Shown here piece after piece: positions 30,112-37,552 of a stretch of 42,017 nucleotides of DNA. Numbering within the stretch: the first letter of the stretch is position 1; the number at the start of each line of letters is the position of its first letter. Both the position numbers and the translations under genes were made by a program. The notes below the pieces were generated by a model. The model was given only the letters and a program-made list of their open reading frames with translations. It did no database searches and was not told the DNA's origin. Source of the stretch: Fibrobacterota bacterium (GTDB lineage: Bacteria > Fibrobacterota > Fibrobacteria > UBA11236); NCBI GenBank assembly GCA_023249635.1, contig JAHFCH010000028.1, forward strand, positions 1 through 42,017, written 5' to 3'.

Positions 30112-31347
30112 ATGGCAAAGCTCTTCATCGAGGATCTCCAGGTTTCCGGCAAACGCGTCCTCGTCCGCGTCGACTTCAACGTCCCCATCAAGGACGGCAA
30201 GGTCGAGGACGACAAGCGCATCTCCGCGGCCCTTCCCTCCATCAAATATCTGCTGGAGAAGGGCGCCTCCGTGGTGCTCATGAGCCATCTCGGCCGTCCG
30301 GACGGCAAGGCCGTCGCCGAGTTCAGCCTCAAGCCAGTGGCGGCCGCCTTGGAAAGCCTGCTCGGCAAGCCCGTGCAATTCGTGGAAGATTGCGTCGGCC
30401 CCAAGGCCGAAGCGGCGTGCTCGGCGCTCAAGCCTGGCGGCGTCATCTTGCTCGAGAACGTCCGCTTCCATATCGAAGAAGAAGGCAAGGTCAAACTCGA
30501 AGACGGCACCAAGCTGGTCGCCGATAAGGAAAAGGTCGCCGCCTTCCGGGCCGGTCTCTCCAAGCTCGGCGACATGTATGTGAACGATGCCTTCGGTTCG
30601 GCCCACCGCGACCACTCGTCGGTCTCCGGAATCAGCCTGCCCCAGCGCGCCAGCGGTTACCTGATGAAGAAGGAACTCGATTTCCTGGGCGACACCATCC
30701 AGAATCCCAAGCGCCCCTTCGTCGCCATCATCGGCGGCGCCAAGGTGAGCGGCAAGATCGACGTGATCCAGCAGATGCTGCCCAAGGTGGATAAGCTCAT
30801 CATCGGCGGCGGCATGGCATATACCTTCGCCAAGGCCATGGGCCTGGAAATCGGCAAGAGCCTGGTCGAACTCGATCGCGTTCCCCTCGCCAAGGAATTG
30901 ATGGCCAAGTACGGCGACAAGCTGATGCTTCCCACCGATTGCTTTATCACGGATAAGTTCGATTTCAAGGCGCGTACCATCGGCCAGGGCCGCAACTGCC
31001 GCATGACCGAAATCCCCGCCGACTGGGAAGCCATCGACATCGGTCCCGAAAGCTCGGCAGCCTATGCCAAGGTCATCGGCGCCGCCAAGACCGTGCTCTG
31101 GAATGGCCCCATGGGCGTATTCGAGGTGGAAGCTTCCGCCAAGGGCACGTATGCCGTAGCCCAGGCCCTGGTGGAAGCCACCAAGAACGGCGGCACCACG
31201 GTGGTAGGCGGGGGCGATTCCGCCAGCGCCATCAAGAAGGCGGGTTTGTCGAAACAGGTTTCCCACGTATCGACGGGCGGCGGAGCGTCGCTGGAATTCC
31301 TGGAAGGGAAACCGTTGCCGGGCGTTGTGGCGTTGTCGGAGAAGTAA
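30112..31347 (+). CDS. pgk: Phosphoglycerate kinase
   Basis: A protein of 411 residues (family about 390-420). VLVRVDFNVP (substrate-binding Asp and Asn), MSHLGRPDG, LLENVRFH, VNDAFGSAHRDHSS, AIIGGAKVSGKID and GGGDSASAIKKAG (nucleotide site) are all present. It transfers the acyl phosphate of 1,3-bisphosphoglycerate to ADP. There is no good Shine-Dalgarno site ahead of the ATG. It is second in the glycolytic cluster, after the hairpins downstream of gapA and before a GGTTTAA repeat and tpiA. Confidence 0.97.
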   Translation: MAKLFIEDLQVSGKRVLVRVDFNVPIKDGKVEDDKRISAALPSIKYLLEKGASVVLMSHLGRPDGKAVAEFSLKPVAAALESLLGKPVQFVEDCVGPKAEAACSALKPGGVILLENVRFHIEEEGKVKLEDGTKLVADKEKVAAFRAGLSKLGDMYVNDAFGSAHRDHSSVSGISLPQRASGYLMKKELDFLGDTIQNPKRPFVAIIGGAKVSGKIDVIQQMLPKVDKLIIGGGMAYTFAKAMGLEIGKSLVELDRVPLAKELMAKYGDKLMLPTDCFITDKFDFKARTIGQGRNCRMTEIPADWEAIDIGPESSAAYAKVIGAAKTVLWNGPMGVFEVEASAKGTYAVAQALVEATKNGGTTVVGGGDSASAIKKAGLSKQVSHVSTGGGASLEFLEGKPLPGVVALSEK

Positions 31348-31357
31348 GCCGGAAGAA

Positions 31358-31434
31358 AAGGTTTAAGGTCTAAGGTTTAAGGTGCCCGGTCGGGCGTGTC
31401 TTTCCTTAAACCTTTAACCTTAAACCTTAAACCT
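31358..31434. repeat. GGTTTAA/GGTCTAA heptamer inverted repeat, copy E (between pgk and tpiA)
   Basis: The left arm (31359-31382) has three heptamers (GGTTTAA, GGTCTAA, GGTTTAA). The right arm (31404-31433) has four in complement (CCTTAAA, CCTTTAA, CCTTAAA, CCTTAAA). The loop contains GGTCGGGCGTGTC, that is, the GTCGGGCGT motif of the other repeat family. It starts 10 bases after the pgk stop and ends 33 bases before the tpiA start. Confidence 0.85.
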
Positions 31435-31467
31435 AACGAAGCACAGACCACACCGAGGTATTCACAC

Positions 31468-32229
31468 ATGCGCAAGAAAATCATCGTCGGAAATTGGAAG
31501 ATGAACAAGACCGTGGACGAGAGCGCCAAGCTCGCCACCGAACTGGTCGCGGCCGTCAAGGGCCAGGCTTTCGCCGAGACCGTGGAAATCGGCATCGCGC
31601 CCACCTTCCTGGCACTGGACCGGGTCGCCGCCATCGTAAAGGGATCGCCCGTCCGCCTGGTGGCCCAGGACGTCCATTTCGAGAATCAGGGAGCCTTTAC
31701 TGGGAAGGTTTCCGTGGATATGCTCAAGGCCATTGGAGTAACCCACGTGATACTGGGGCATTCCGAACCGCGCACCCTGTTCGGCGAAACCGACGCGGCC
31801 GTGAACAAGAAGACCCTGAAGGTATTGTCCGAAGGGCTCACGCCCATCGTCTGCGTGGGGGAGACCAGGGCCGAGCGTGAAGGCAATGTCACCGAAAAAG
31901 TCGTCGGCAACCAGGTGCGCGCCGCCTATCAGGGCGTATCCGCCGCCGAAGCGGCCAAGTCCGTCATTGCCTACGAACCCGTTTGGGCGATCGGCACCGG
32001 CCTCACGGCCAGCGACGACCAGGCCCAGGCCGTGCATAAATTCATCCGCGGCCTGCTTACCGAACTGTACGGTTCCGGAACCGCCGAGGCGGTCCGCATC
32101 CAATACGGAGGCAGCATGAAGGCCGAAAACGCGTCCGGATTGCTGAAACAGGGCGACATCGACGGGGGGCTGATTGGCGGCGCTTCCTTGAAAGTGGACA
32201 GCTTTTTAGGTATTATAAAAGCCGCTTAA
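31468..32229 (+). CDS. tpiA: Triosephosphate isomerase
   Basis: A protein of 253 residues starting at ATG 31468, which has a GAGGT site 8 bases upstream. The open frame back to 31396 is ignored because it runs through the repeat. Catalytic residues: Lys11 in VGNWKMN, His98 in ILGHSEPR and Glu170 in AYEPVWAIGTG; the phosphate loop YGGSMKAENA is at the C-terminus. It interconverts dihydroxyacetone phosphate and glyceraldehyde-3-phosphate. In the motif after the catalytic histidine, Pro101 stands where most family members have Arg (HSEPR instead of HSERR). The rest of the active site is normal, so I expect an active enzyme. Confidence 0.96.
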   Translation: MRKKIIVGNWKMNKTVDESAKLATELVAAVKGQAFAETVEIGIAPTFLALDRVAAIVKGSPVRLVAQDVHFENQGAFTGKVSVDMLKAIGVTHVILGHSEPRTLFGETDAAVNKKTLKVLSEGLTPIVCVGETRAEREGNVTEKVVGNQVRAAYQGVSAAEAAKSVIAYEPVWAIGTGLTASDDQAQAVHKFIRGLLTELYGSGTAEAVRIQYGGSMKAENASGLLKQGDIDGGLIGGASLKVDSFLGIIKAA

Positions 32230-32243
32230 AACGGTTGGAAATA

Positions 32244-32669
32244 ATGAATCATTGGCTATTTGTCGGCTTGGTTGTCTTACACATTTTCGTGTGTCTCATC
32301 CTCGTCTTGTTGATCCTCGTCCAGAACGATAAGGGCGGGGGATTGGCCGGGGCATTCGGGGGCATGGGCGGCAACGCGGCTTTCAGCGGCAGCTCGGCTT
32401 CGACCTTCCTGACCACTTTGACCCGTTGGATGGCCGGCGCTTCCTTCGTGATCCTCATCCTGCTCAACATCATGTCCACCAAGGGCATCGAAACGGGGCG
32501 GCGTGAATCGGAACTCAAAGGTGCGCGGCATGGTCTTTCCAGCGTTCTGCCCTCGGGCGGACTTCCTTCCGGAGTGGGTGCGCCTGCCGGACAGGGACCT
32601 GCCAATTCGATTCCCGGTCTCGGCACGGCTCCTGAAAAGGCCGCCGAAACCCCGGCCAAAGGTCAGTAA
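32244..32669 (+). CDS. secG: Preprotein translocase subunit SecG
   Basis: A protein of 141 residues from ATG 32244. Two transmembrane helices (about 5-25 and 56-76) flank the typical cytoplasmic loop QNDKGGGLAGAFGGMGGNAAFSGSSASTFLTTLTRW, then a Pro/Gly-rich C-terminal tail of about 55 residues. SecG joins SecY and SecE in the inner-membrane protein channel and assists SecA-driven export. It lies 14 bases after tpiA; the tpiA-secG link is common in bacteria. A TTG at 32235 is in frame but has nothing to recommend it. Confidence 0.94.
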   Translation: MNHWLFVGLVVLHIFVCLILVLLILVQNDKGGGLAGAFGGMGGNAAFSGSSASTFLTTLTRWMAGASFVILILLNIMSTKGIETGRRESELKGARHGLSSVLPSGGLPSGVGAPAGQGPANSIPGLGTAPEKAAETPAKGQ

Positions 32670-32686
32670 GGTTTCCGCCGCATGGC

Positions 32687-32709
32687 GTCGGGTGTTAGCA
32701 ACACCGGAC
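32687..32709. repeat. Short hairpin with a GTCGGG motif between secG and tRNA-Leu
   Basis: GTCGGGTGTT (32687-32696) pairs with AACACCGGAC (32700-32709) with one mismatch and a 3-base loop. It may be a remnant of the GTCGGGC family or simply the 3' hairpin of secG; it has no T run. Confidence 0.45.
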
Positions 32710-32733
32710 GGCAAACGGCTTATCGCGGGATTC

Positions 32734-32817
32734 GCGGTTGTGGTGAAATTGGTAGACACGCCAGCTTGAGGTGCTGGTGGGGGCAACCCCTTCGCGGTTC
32801 AAGTCCGCGCAACCGCA
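32734..32817 (+). tRNA. tRNA-Leu (anticodon GAG)
   Basis: A full cloverleaf of 84 bases: acceptor GCGGTTG/CAACCGC, D arm GTG...CAC, anticodon stem CCAGC/GCTGG with loop TTGAGGT (anticodon GAG, reads CUC/CUU), long variable arm GGGG-GCAA-CCCC as in class II tRNAs, and T arm CGCGG-TTCAAGT-CCGCG. CCA is not encoded. It lies 27 bases before psd. Confidence 0.96.
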
Positions 32818-32844
32818 GTTATCCCCTTCCTTCGTAGGCGACTC

Positions 32845-33687
32845 ATGTTCTTCCGCCTCCTCCATATCACCCCCAAGAACCTCCTCAGCCATTTCGTAGG
32901 CACGCTCGTGCATGCTCGATACCCTTTCGGACTGCATACGGTGATTCGCGATTGGTTCATCAAGGCTTACCGCATCGACACGCTGGAAGCCGAGCATCCG
33001 GTGACGGCCTATCCCACCATGGGCGCATTTTTCGTGCGGAAGCTGAAAGCCGGGGCCCGGTCTATCGCGCCGGACTCGCTTGTCTCCCCGGTAGACGGCA
33101 CTTTGACCCAGGCCGGCCGTTTCGACGCGGCCAATCCCACGCTAAAGCAAATCAAAGGCATCGACTACAAGCTGCAGGAACTGGTCGGCCCCGGTTTCGA
33201 TCTTGCGGATTACCGTGATGGCGGCTTCCTCACCATCTACCTGGCGCCGTACAATTACCATCGCATCCATGCGCCCATCTCCGGAGCCGTAACCCGCTGC
33301 GCCTACATTCCCGGGGCGCTGTGGCCCGTAAACACCTGGAGCGTTTCCCATATCCCCGGGCTCTTCGTCGTCAACGAACGCATCCTGGTCGAACTCTCCG
33401 GGACGGAAGGCAAAGCGCTGGTGGTTATGGTGGGCGCGACCAATGTCGGGCGCATTAGCCTGGATTTCCATGCCGGAATGATCGGAAACCGCATCCCGTC
33501 TCCGGGCCCTTCGCAATGGACGCCTCCGGCGCCGCTGGCTTTGGAAAAGGGGCAAGGCCTGGGTTGCTTCGAACTGGGATCGACGGTAATCCTGATCCTC
33601 TCAAAGGCCATCATGGATAAGGTCGGCGCGGGCCGGCTCGCGCCGAACAATGATGTGGTGCGCATGGGGCAGGGGCTAGGGACTTGA
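32845..33687 (+). CDS. psd: Phosphatidylserine decarboxylase
   Basis: A protein of 280 residues (family 280-320). SPVDGTL, YLAPYNYHRIHAPISG, LFVVNERILVEL, VMVGATNVGRI and the self-cleavage site LGST (Ser246, which becomes the pyruvoyl group) are all present. The mature beta and alpha chains bind the inner membrane and convert phosphatidylserine to phosphatidylethanolamine. No pssA is in the window. The Shine-Dalgarno site is weak. The TGA stop overlaps a TTG that is the likely start of the next gene. Confidence 0.96.
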   Translation: MFFRLLHITPKNLLSHFVGTLVHARYPFGLHTVIRDWFIKAYRIDTLEAEHPVTAYPTMGAFFVRKLKAGARSIAPDSLVSPVDGTLTQAGRFDAANPTLKQIKGIDYKLQELVGPGFDLADYRDGGFLTIYLAPYNYHRIHAPISGAVTRCAYIPGALWPVNTWSVSHIPGLFVVNERILVELSGTEGKALVVMVGATNVGRISLDFHAGMIGNRIPSPGPSQWTPPAPLALEKGQGLGCFELGSTVILILSKAIMDKVGAGRLAPNNDVVRMGQGLGT

Positions 33688-34532
33688 CCTGGGTCGAAAG
33701 CAATCGCGCCCACATCGAGAACATCCGTACCTACATTGCGGGCTTCCAGGCTCAGCAGCCCTCCGTCTTCGCTTGGTTCCAAGGCGGGGCCCATGGGGTA
33801 CTCCCGCTGGAACCGCAATCGGATCGCGGAACCGCGTTGCTGCTGTGCTTCTGCGCCTTGTACCAGGGCGTCACCGAGTCCCGACTCATGGGGCTGTTGG
33901 CGGCCCTCTGGCGCGAGTACGATGCGGATTTCCTGCGTCTCAACAAACTCCCTTTCGACGTCCTGCAAGCGCGCATCGAAAGCCATCCCGGTCTGGAAAA
34001 CTGGGCCATCCGAGCACAGGCCCCGGGAATCCTCCGCAGCGCCTGCGATTTCTTCTATAAGCATGGCCGCATTCTACCCTGGGCCCAATCCGTCGCCGAT
34101 GGGGAAGAGTGCGTGCGCATTCTCAGCGAAGAGGTTTTCATGATGGGGAAGACCTCCCTGTTCAAGCCCAAGGCCCGTTATTTCCTATGGCTGCTCACGC
34201 AATTGCCTGGTTCCGATCCCGTATCGTTCTGGGGCGATCGCACCCTTTTGCCCATCACTCCCGGGCATCTCCGCTTTCTTCGGGAGTTCGGGCCTTTGAA
34301 GGGGCGCAAGCGCAGTCCCTGGATCAAGCCGGAAGAAAAGATCGCCTACGTAAACCGTTTCTTCCGCCTGCTTGCGCCGCAGGCGCCCTGGACCGCGTAC
34401 GCGGCCCTGGACGCCTACCTTAAGCCGCAAGGACAGGATTCCGAAGGCAAGCAATGGGAATGCCGCACGCGACTGGGCGGTTGCCTGCAATGCCCTTTGG
34501 CGCCGCTGTGCCCCGGTAGGGAGGAAGTCTGA
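33684..34532 (+). CDS. Endonuclease III-like [4Fe-4S] protein, divergent
   Basis: A protein of 282 residues. It ends with Cys260-x6-Cys267-x2-Cys270-x5-Cys276, exactly the [4Fe-4S] loop spacing of endonuclease III and MutY, preceded by a helix (VNRFFRLLAPQAPWTAYAALDAYL) that aligns with their last helix. The N-terminal half (ALLLCFCALYQGVTESRLMGLLAALW...) fits the first helices of the HhH-GPD fold. A clear helix-hairpin-helix and the catalytic Asp of VD-T-H are not seen; ITPGHLRF stands there instead. It may be a DNA glycosylase relative with altered or no activity. The start is TTG at 33684 inside the psd stop (TTGA); no other start precedes conserved sequence. Confidence 0.7.
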   Translation: MTWVESNRAHIENIRTYIAGFQAQQPSVFAWFQGGAHGVLPLEPQSDRGTALLLCFCALYQGVTESRLMGLLAALWREYDADFLRLNKLPFDVLQARIESHPGLENWAIRAQAPGILRSACDFFYKHGRILPWAQSVADGEECVRILSEEVFMMGKTSLFKPKARYFLWLLTQLPGSDPVSFWGDRTLLPITPGHLRFLREFGPLKGRKRSPWIKPEEKIAYVNRFFRLLAPQAPWTAYAALDAYLKPQGQDSEGKQWECRTRLGGCLQCPLAPLCPGREEV

Positions 34533-35350
34533 GCAAATCGGCCTTAGGCCTGCTGCTGGCCGTTTGCTGCCTTACCGCATGTAGGGAAGCACATCAGGAG
34601 CATGCGCTTCCGATTATCCAGAGGCTCGCATGGTCGGGTCGGATTGCCGCCTCCGAATCCGATTCGCTCCCTGTCGATACCACGGCGCCCGGCGCATGCA
34701 TCCGCATCCGGATTTTCAACTTCGCGGCTCCCGACTCAGTGCGCATGACCCTGCGCGAATACCGCACCGAATATTGGGCCTATGCGGCATGGCAACGGCA
34801 TGCCGTTACGACCGCGAATCGCGACGGCTGGTTGCGATCCGGGGATCGCTGGTTTTTCCGCCGAGGCGTTTATCTGGGCGAGTTGGACAGCGCTGCCGGC
34901 CTATTTGGAGCCGAAACGAAAAAGGGAAAATTGGCATTCGCGGGCGAACCCGAATCGTTATTGCCGCCGGAATTCGAATCCTTTCCGCTGTTGGGGCGCA
35001 TTGTAGGCAGCGAGCGCATCATTGCCTCCGATTTTCTCGGTAATGCTTGGCGAGGTCCGATATTCTCTGTCGCCTATCATTGCCATGGCGACACGGCACT
35101 CGCATTCCGCGGTTTTCCGCAAGGTACGGATTCAATCAAGTCGTGGATGCGCGACTGGAAAGGCCGAACCGAAGGGGCCTATCCGGGACGGGAATGGCGC
35201 TTTATCGGGCTGGATGAGTTCCGCCGCCCGATGATTTTTTGGGTTTTTTCGGAAGGAGTGATGGGGTTTTCCGGCTGTTTCGATCCCCTGCTCGCAGGGG
35301 AGTATGCCGAAAAAATGGAGAAAACGAAGGTTTTCTGGCACAACCCTTGA
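34529..35350 (+). CDS. Hypothetical lipoprotein with probable CTG start
   Basis: The frame is open from 34520. The first residues from 34529 read (M)SKSALGLLLAVCCLTAC-RE, a textbook lipoprotein signal with lipobox LTAC. The only initiator ahead of it is CTG at 34529, overlapping the previous gene's TGA stop (CTGA), with a strong AGGGAGG site (34518-34524) 4 bases upstream. A GTG start at 34739 would remove the signal and is less likely. The mature part (about 255 residues) is unrecognised. It has beta-rich stretches (DRWFFRRGVYLGEL, IFSVAYHCHGDTALAFRGF, MIFWVFSEGVMGFSGCFDP). The C-terminus is AT-richer than its neighbours. It is third in the psd unit. Confidence 0.65.
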   Translation: MSKSALGLLLAVCCLTACREAHQEHALPIIQRLAWSGRIAASESDSLPVDTTAPGACIRIRIFNFAAPDSVRMTLREYRTEYWAYAAWQRHAVTTANRDGWLRSGDRWFFRRGVYLGELDSAAGLFGAETKKGKLAFAGEPESLLPPEFESFPLLGRIVGSERIIASDFLGNAWRGPIFSVAYHCHGDTALAFRGFPQGTDSIKSWMRDWKGRTEGAYPGREWRFIGLDEFRRPMIFWVFSEGVMGFSGCFDPLLAGEYAEKMEKTKVFWHNP

Positions 35351-35376
35351 ATTTTAAGGAAAAATCGGATTTCGAA

Positions 35377-35405
35377 TTGACATTCGGCCCTTTTTGTTGC
35401 AATTT
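35377..35405 (+). promoter_or_regulatory. Promoter of the Hc1-like gene
   Basis: A perfect -35 TTGACA (35377-35382), a 17-base spacer and CAATTT (35400-35405), with a strong GGAGGT site (35443-35448) ahead of the ATG. Confidence 0.6.
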
Positions 35406-35454
35406 ACAAGGGCATAGGGCAATTTAAGCCACTTTAAGCACCGGAGGTCGTCCA

Positions 35455-35640
35455 ATGAGCATCATTCAAGCCTTGGAAAACGAAATCGGATTACTCAAGG
35501 AAGAATACGAGAAATTCGAACGTGGGAACAAATCTGCGGGTACACGTGCCCGTAAGATCCTGCAGAACATTAAACGGCTTTCGCAAGAAATCCGCGTGAC
35601 CATTCAAACGGTCAAGAAATCCGAAGACAAGCCCGCTTAA
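35455..35640 (+). CDS. Hc1/histone H1-like small DNA-binding protein
   Basis: A protein of 61 residues, helical and basic in its second half. EKFERGNKSAGTRARKILQNIKRLSQEIR closely matches the short histone-H1-like proteins of Bacteroidetes and the N-terminal half of chlamydial Hc1, both of which share a KGNKAA.TR.R core. These proteins bind DNA without strong sequence specificity and compact the nucleoid. It has its own strong promoter, ideal ribosome site and strong terminator, so it is probably an abundant single-gene transcript. Confidence 0.8.
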   Translation: MSIIQALENEIGLLKEEYEKFERGNKSAGTRARKILQNIKRLSQEIRVTIQTVKKSEDKPA

Positions 35641-35702
35641 CGGCGGCTGTCTTTACCAATTCGTTTTCCGCGCTTCACGGTGTCCCCGTGTGGAAGGCCT
35701 TA

Positions 35703-35735
35703 ACCCGCGAATCCTCGTGATTCGCGGGTTTTTTT
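35703..35735 (+). terminator. Strong intrinsic terminator
   Basis: ACCCGCGAATC (35703-35713) pairs perfectly with GATTCGCGGGT (35719-35729), 5-base loop, followed by a run of seven T. It ends the Hc1-like transcript, 63 bases after its stop codon. Confidence 0.88.
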
Positions 35736-35762
35736 ATTGGCCGGCTTAGGCCGATGCCTCGT

Positions 35763-36635
35763 TCAGTTGATTTTGGCGGTGGGGTCCAAGGCGTCCCTTA
35801 GGCTGTCACCCAGGAAATTCATGCAGAGAAGGCATGCGGTCAGGGTCAGGCCTGGGAAAAGCAGCAGCCACCAGGCCGAATCCATGTAATCCTTGCCATC
35901 GGCGATGAGTACGCCCCAGGTGCAATTGGAGACGTTCAAGCCCAGAAAGCTCAGAAACGCCTCTTGCAGGATGACCGAGGGAACCGTCAGAGTCGCGTAA
36001 ACCACCACCACGCCCATCACGTTGGGGATGATATGCCGCAAGATGATGCGGAAATTCCCCACGCCCAGGGTGCGCGCCGCCAGGATGAATTCTTCCCGCT
36101 TGAGCGCCAATACCTGCCCGCGCACGATGCGCGCCACGGTCAACCATTGCACCAGCCCTAGAGCGATGAAGAGCACGTAGATGTTCTTACCGAATTGGAA
36201 GATGAGGATGATGACCAGGAACATGTAGGGTAGGGAATAGAGGATATCCACTACCCGCATCATGGCCAGGTCGAGCTTCTCATGGAAGAATCCCGACACG
36301 CATCCATAGAAGGTGCCGAATACCATGCTGACCAACGTGCCCAATAGGCCAATCGCCAAGGACAACTGGCCGCCCTTGAGCACCCGCGCCAATACGTCCC
36401 GGCCCAGGTGATCTGTTCCCATCAAGTGGGCCAGGCTGGGCGGGGCCAATTGCGTTTCGAGCATCTGCTTCTCGTAATGCGGCAGAAAGGAAGGGCCGAT
36501 GAAAACGGCCAGGGTAAGCGCGATGAGTACCAGGGTCGCGACGACTGCGCGTTTGTCGCGCAGCAGCTTATCCATGGCTATCGATCCCGGGGAAGGCGGA
36601 CGCGCGGGCTTGGCGGTGAGGGCGGCGGAGGTCAT
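35763..36635 (-). CDS. Oligopeptide/dipeptide ABC transporter permease, OppC/DppC type
   Basis: A protein of 290 residues. The N-terminus carries the OppC_N-type hydrophobic segment (AVVATLVLIALTLAVFIGPSFLP), then LMGTDHLGRDVLARVLKG, the signature of this subfamily. The EAA-type coupling loop is EEFILAARTLGVGNFRIILRHIIPN, and it ends with MNFLGDSLRDALDPT. With the OppB-type protein it forms the inner-membrane channel for peptide import. ATG 36635 overlaps the stop of the OppB-type gene (ATGA). No ATPase gene follows; transcription ends toward the convergent terminator region. Confidence 0.93.
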   Translation of the reverse strand: MTSAALTAKPARPPSPGSIAMDKLLRDKRAVVATLVLIALTLAVFIGPSFLPHYEKQMLETQLAPPSLAHLMGTDHLGRDVLARVLKGGQLSLAIGLLGTLVSMVFGTFYGCVSGFFHEKLDLAMMRVVDILYSLPYMFLVIILIFQFGKNIYVLFIALGLVQWLTVARIVRGQVLALKREEFILAARTLGVGNFRIILRHIIPNVMGVVVVYATLTVPSVILQEAFLSFLGLNVSNCTWGVLIADGKDYMDSAWWLLLFPGLTLTACLLCMNFLGDSLRDALDPTAKIN

Positions 36636-37552
36636 TGCAGTTGGATGCGGGGATCGACGAAAGTGAGCACGATGTCCGCCAGCAGGTTCAGGCTGAGCAG
36701 GAACACCGAGTAGATGATGATGACGCCAAGCGCCAAGGGGAAATCCCGTTGGAATACCGACTCGATGAAATAACGGCCCATGCCGGGGATATTGAAGATC
36801 TTCTCCACCACCAGGGTACCCGTAAGGATATATGCCGTCGCCGGTGCCAGGTAATTGATCACGGGAAGGATGCTGTTGCGGAGCAGATGCTTCCACAACA
36901 CCCGGAACTCCGGCAGGCCTTTGGCCCGCGCGGTGCGTATATAATCCTTATTGAGGTTTTCCAAGAAGCTGCCTCGCGCGATGCGTGTTATGTAGGCGAT
37001 GAAGGTGAGGCTCAGGGTCAGGACCGGCAGGATTTTACTATCGATGCCGTTCCAGCCGGCCACGGGCGCCATACGCCATTGCAGGGAGAAGCACAGTTGC
37101 AGCAAGGATCCCAATACGAAATTCGGTACCGCGATACCGATCATGGCGAAGGCCAGTACGAAGCCTTCGAACCACCGCCCGCGGTAGAGCGCCGAGAGCA
37201 AACCGAAAGCGAGCCCGGCCACCACCGCGATCACGAGCGCGTACCAGCCCAGCTCCAGGGAGACCGGCAACGCTTCGGCGATAATCTCAACGACGGTAGA
37301 GCTGCGATGCGAATAGGAATACCGGAAGTCCCCGTGGAAGAGGATGCCCTTGAGGTATTGGCTGTAGGTGAAATCGTACTTGCGGTGCAATTCCTCCAAC
37401 ACCTGGGGCGAAGGATTCCGCTCGGTCTGGAACGGCTTGCCGGGCGCCGCCTTCATGATCAGGAATGAAAGGGAGATGATGACGATCAACGTGAATACGT
37501 TGAGGGCCAGCCGCACGGCGATACGCCTCAAGTAAGCGGGGTTGAAGGTCAT
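36632..37552 (-). CDS. Oligopeptide/dipeptide ABC transporter permease, OppB/DppB type
   Basis: A protein of 306 residues. The N-terminal helix (VRLALNVFTLIVIISLSFLIMKAAPGKPF) and the coupling loop NKDYIRTARAKGLPEFRVLWKHLLRNSILP are typical, as are TLVVEKIFNIPGMGRYFIESVFQRDFPLALG and the C-terminal DPRIQL. It is the first permease of the peptide uptake system. Its ATG overlaps the stop of oppA by ATGA, and its stop overlaps the next start in the same way, so the three genes are translationally coupled. Confidence 0.94.
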   Translation of the reverse strand: MTFNPAYLRRIAVRLALNVFTLIVIISLSFLIMKAAPGKPFQTERNPSPQVLEELHRKYDFTYSQYLKGILFHGDFRYSYSHRSSTVVEIIAEALPVSLELGWYALVIAVVAGLAFGLLSALYRGRWFEGFVLAFAMIGIAVPNFVLGSLLQLCFSLQWRMAPVAGWNGIDSKILPVLTLSLTFIAYITRIARGSFLENLNKDYIRTARAKGLPEFRVLWKHLLRNSILPVINYLAPATAYILTGTLVVEKIFNIPGMGRYFIESVFQRDFPLALGVIIIYSVFLLSLNLLADIVLTFVDPRIQLQ

